In this document: one piece after another, positions 6,966 through 8,600 of the stretch | Position numbering within the stretch: the first letter of the stretch is position 1 | Layout of the letters: every line of letters begins with the position of its first letter | Assembly: GCA_011065225.1 (NCBI GenBank) | Contig: JAAKFC010000053.1 | Location: 1-8,600, forward strand | Direction of reading: 5' to 3' | Source: Chlamydiota bacterium | Lineage (GTDB): Bacteria > Chlamydiota > Chlamydiia > Chlamydiales > Rhabdochlamydiaceae | Length of the DNA stretch: 8,600 nucleotides | Notes under the pieces: model-generated | Told to the model about the DNA's origin: nothing | The model's input: only the letters and a program-made list of their open reading frames with translations | Databases searched by the model: none | Position numbers and translations under genes: made by a program

Positions 6966-7598
6966 CTATTTTTCTGCAAAAAAGTACTTATGAAAATCCT
7001 TGCGGATGTAACGGGTCATCAATTCTAGAAGGGCGCTACTTGAAATGTCGATGGTAATATTTTCTTTGTGGAGTTTCAACTCGATTCCTCCCTTCTTAGG
7101 ACCGACGATCACGCTTTTCTCTTTCAAGAGCTCGAGCAACTCTTTGCCCAAGAGCTCATTCACCTGCCGCGGCTCTATCGAAGCGGGAATAATCACACTG
7201 AGTTCTGTTTCGAGTCCCTCTTCCTCAACTGCCTTAATCACAGCAGAAACCATATCAGCCAAAACTTGAGGCGTACTTGTAGCTTTTGCAATCATCGAAG
7301 CAAGGTTCCGATTCAAAAGGCGCTCTTCGATTTCCTGTTTGAGCCATTCAATTGCCTGGCGGGCTCCCTGATTCAAAGACGCTTTGAAAACACCATGTTT
7401 CTTCTCAATTTCCTTTTCCGCATCGGCAATCATCTTCGCAACTTTATCTTTTGCTTCCGCAACGATTTGCTGTCCTTTTTTATGGGCATCATCGAGTATG
7501 CCCTTGGCCTCATCAATAGCTGGCTCCAAAGTCTCCTTGCGAAGAACCTCGCAAATCTGTTTAACTTTGTCTCTTCCAGTATCAACAGCTTGTTCCAT
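6966..7598 (-). CDS. atpE: V-type ATP synthase subunit E (peripheral stalk)
   Basis: This 210-residue protein is a peripheral-stalk subunit that holds the A3B3 head against rotation. The N-terminal part (about 8-75) is an Ala/Lys/Glu-rich coiled coil beginning DKVKQICEVLRKETLEPA, which resembles chlamydial AtpE. The C-terminal half (about 95-210) is globular and ends LLELMTRYIRKDFHKYFF, a well-kept family ending. No subunit G/H partner, with which E pairs in archaeal-type enzymes, is seen next to it. It is the first gene of the operon, about 20 bases after the predicted transcription start. The ATG at 7598 is preferred; a GTG four codons earlier (7610) is in frame but has no SD and would add residues absent from relatives. 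The SD of the ATG is also weak. Confidence 0.92.
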   Translation of the reverse strand: MEQAVDTGRDKVKQICEVLRKETLEPAIDEAKGILDDAHKKGQQIVAEAKDKVAKMIADAEKEIEKKHGVFKASLNQGARQAIEWLKQEIEERLLNRNLASMIAKATSTPQVLADMVSAVIKAVEEEGLETELSVIIPASIEPRQVNELLGKELLELLKEKSVIVGPKKGGIELKLHKENITIDISSSALLELMTRYIRKDFHKYFFAEK

Positions 7599-7625
7599 AA
7601 GAAAACCCACACGTAGTTTGGTTCA

Positions 7626-7654
7626 TTTATGAAGGATAGAGAGATATTTTTCAA
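7626..7654 (-). promoter_or_regulatory. Predicted sigma70-type promoter of the atp operon
   Basis: On the minus strand TTGAAA (7649-7654, five of six -35 consensus bases) is followed after exactly 17 bases by CATAAA (7626-7631, four of six -10 bases). Transcription would start near 7619, about 20 bases before the atpE ATG. A short palindrome TTCAT-TT-ATGAA (7622-7633) covers the -10 and could be an operator or chance. Confidence 0.5.
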
Positions 7655-7709
7655 GAGAAAGGGTGCAAAAAATATTGTTTGAAAAAAACATTTGTGTATC
7701 CTTTTGGGC

Positions 7710-8600
7710 ATGAAAAAAATTTTATTTTTCTTTTTCTTCTTTTCTTATCTAATTGGATCGACACCAGATTCTTTTCTTGAAGATGAAGATCCCACTGTTT
7801 TTCACAATGTCAATGTAATAACAGGACAACTCAACCTCTCTTTCCAAGACACAGTAATAAAAGGCCCGTCGCCTTTTCCCATTTATCGTACATATACAAG
7901 TGGAAATGCCATAGAACCAAAACCAGACCTCAAAATCCAAGGATATCGTGGAGGTTGGGTTTTTGGAGGCGGGTGGAATCTCCTCCCGCATATCTATATT
8001 TTGCATAGATATGATCCAAATACTGCCGGATTTATCCCTAGCAAGCTTTACATAAGTGAAAAATCGGGGAATTTGGTTCAATATGGGATAAAAAAATGCC
8101 AGAAAAGTAAACGCCTCTATTTACCCATGAACTCTTTCCGGACTTCAGGAGATCTTTCTCCAAGAAATGACACGAGCAAAAACCGTCTTGAAATTGATGA
8201 AAAAAAATATAAGGCAATTCTTTACCGCCCAGATGGTAGCATCTCCTATTTTTCCCTCAAGGATAGGAAAAAACACACTTATTTTTATTTTTGGTTACTT
8301 GATGAAGAAATCCTGCCCAATAAACATCGCGTCAAATATACATATACTGACGATGATTTGCATCATCTCAAATCCATCGAATTAAAAAATCCTGCTGGAA
8401 ATATCACATTTGGATCGATTACTTTTGACCCGGAAAAATACTGGAATGAACAAATTATTTCCGCCTCTACTTCCGATGGCAAAAAACTCCACTTTGAGAT
8501 GATGGTGCATAAACACCAAAAATATTTAGAAAAAACGGATCACAGCTGTTTACCTAAAGAATTTTTTCACTATCGAGATGGACGAAAAAGCACGGGAGCT
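7710..8600 (+). CDS. Rhs/YD-repeat-like secreted protein, N-terminal part (runs off the window)
   Basis: The frame is open for 297 codons to the right edge with no stop, so the C-terminal part is missing. It starts MKKILFFFFFFSYLIGS, a Sec-type signal peptide (basic start, then a phenylalanine-rich core) without a lipobox cysteine. HNVNVITGQLNLSFQDTVIK (32-51), then GPSPFPIYRTYTS (52-64) and GGGWN (86-90), form the usual entry domain of Rhs/WapA-type proteins (D..V.GP.P....R.Y.S then G.GW). Later YRPDGSISYFSL (172-183), LPNKHRVKYTYTDDDLHHLKSI (202-223) and NPAGN are YD-repeat-like units. Full-length relatives are usually much longer and may end in a variable toxin domain, which cannot be seen here. 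It is divergent from the atp operon and visibly more AT-rich (one counted 60-base block is about 32% G+C against 55% in atpA). The SD is very weak, so the start rests on the signal peptide. Confidence 0.75.
   Translation, partial: MKKILFFFFFFSYLIGSTPDSFLEDEDPTVFHNVNVITGQLNLSFQDTVIKGPSPFPIYRTYTSGNAIEPKPDLKIQGYRGGWVFGGGWNLLPHIYILHRYDPNTAGFIPSKLYISEKSGNLVQYGIKKCQKSKRLYLPMNSFRTSGDLSPRNDTSKNRLEIDEKKYKAILYRPDGSISYFSLKDRKKHTYFYFWLLDEEILPNKHRVKYTYTDDDLHHLKSIELKNPAGNITFGSITFDPEKYWNEQIISASTSDGKKLHFEMMVHKHQKYLEKTDHSCLPKEFFHYRDGRKSTGA

Noticed and set aside
6965..6979. Alternative TTG start giving five extra residues for the DUF2764 protein.
   Set aside because: It uses a rare start codon inside atpE, and the family motif begins right after the ATG at 6964.
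7599..7610. Alternative GTG start for atpE.
   Set aside because: It has no SD, and the ATG at 7598 gives the expected family length and N-terminus.
7068..7616. Long plus-strand open frame of 182 codons opposite atpE.
   Set aside because: It is a shadow of the atpE coiled-coil codons. Its protein has no recognisable domain, while atpE is a clear family member.
7675..7702. Possible plus-strand promoter for the Rhs-like gene: TTGTTT, 16 bases, TATCCT.
   Set aside because: Transcription would begin at about the ATG itself, leaving no leader. The match is weak in an AT-rich spacer, so I did not call it.

Overview
The window carries a complete seven-subunit bacterial V/A-type ATPase operon on the minus strand. 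It reads right to left as atpE, a DUF2764-family gene, atpA, atpB, atpD, atpI, atpK, and fills roughly positions 2-7598. This gene order, the DUF2764 gene between atpE and atpA, the lack of recognisable C, F, G and H subunit genes, and the sequence character of AtpD and AtpE all match Chlamydiota. The cluster resembles that of Chlamydia trachomatis but sits beside an Rhs-like gene, so an environmental (amoeba-associated, Parachlamydiales-type) chlamydia is my best guess. Genus cannot be settled by reading.

Layout: positions 1-424 hold the proteolipid rotor gene atpK. Positions 431-2356 hold the membrane stator gene atpI, and 2353-2961 the central-stalk gene atpD. Positions 2962-3129 hold a previously hidden 55-codon ORF inside an inverted repeat. 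Positions 3126-4424 hold atpB (non-catalytic), 4421-6181 atpA (catalytic), 6188-6964 the DUF2764 gene and 6966-7598 the peripheral-stalk gene atpE. A 111-base divergent spacer (7599-7709) holds a good sigma70-like promoter for the operon. On the plus strand, 7710 to the right edge is the N-terminal part of a secreted or surface Rhs/YD-repeat-like protein, cut by the window.

The genes are packed tightly: atpA/atpB, atpB/small ORF and atpD/atpI share ATGA overlaps, and the other junctions are 0-6 bases apart. One transcript with coupled translation is therefore likely. The products would form A3B3 (ATP hydrolysis or synthesis), the D rotor axle, the E stalk, the I stator and the K ring. The K subunit carries the residue set of Na+-binding V-type rotor rings.

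The most unusual spot is the atpB/atpD junction. A 168-base segment lies between two copies of AGATGAAC, and removing it on paper restores a perfect ATGA overlap of atpB and atpD. The segment has 20-base inverted terminal arms that would form an unbroken stem in the mRNA, covering the atpD ribosome entry site, and it encodes an intact 55-residue ORF flush with both neighbours. It looks like an insertion that kept, or rewired, translational coupling. The rest of the window is a known type of operon, and I see no other candidate for an undescribed system.
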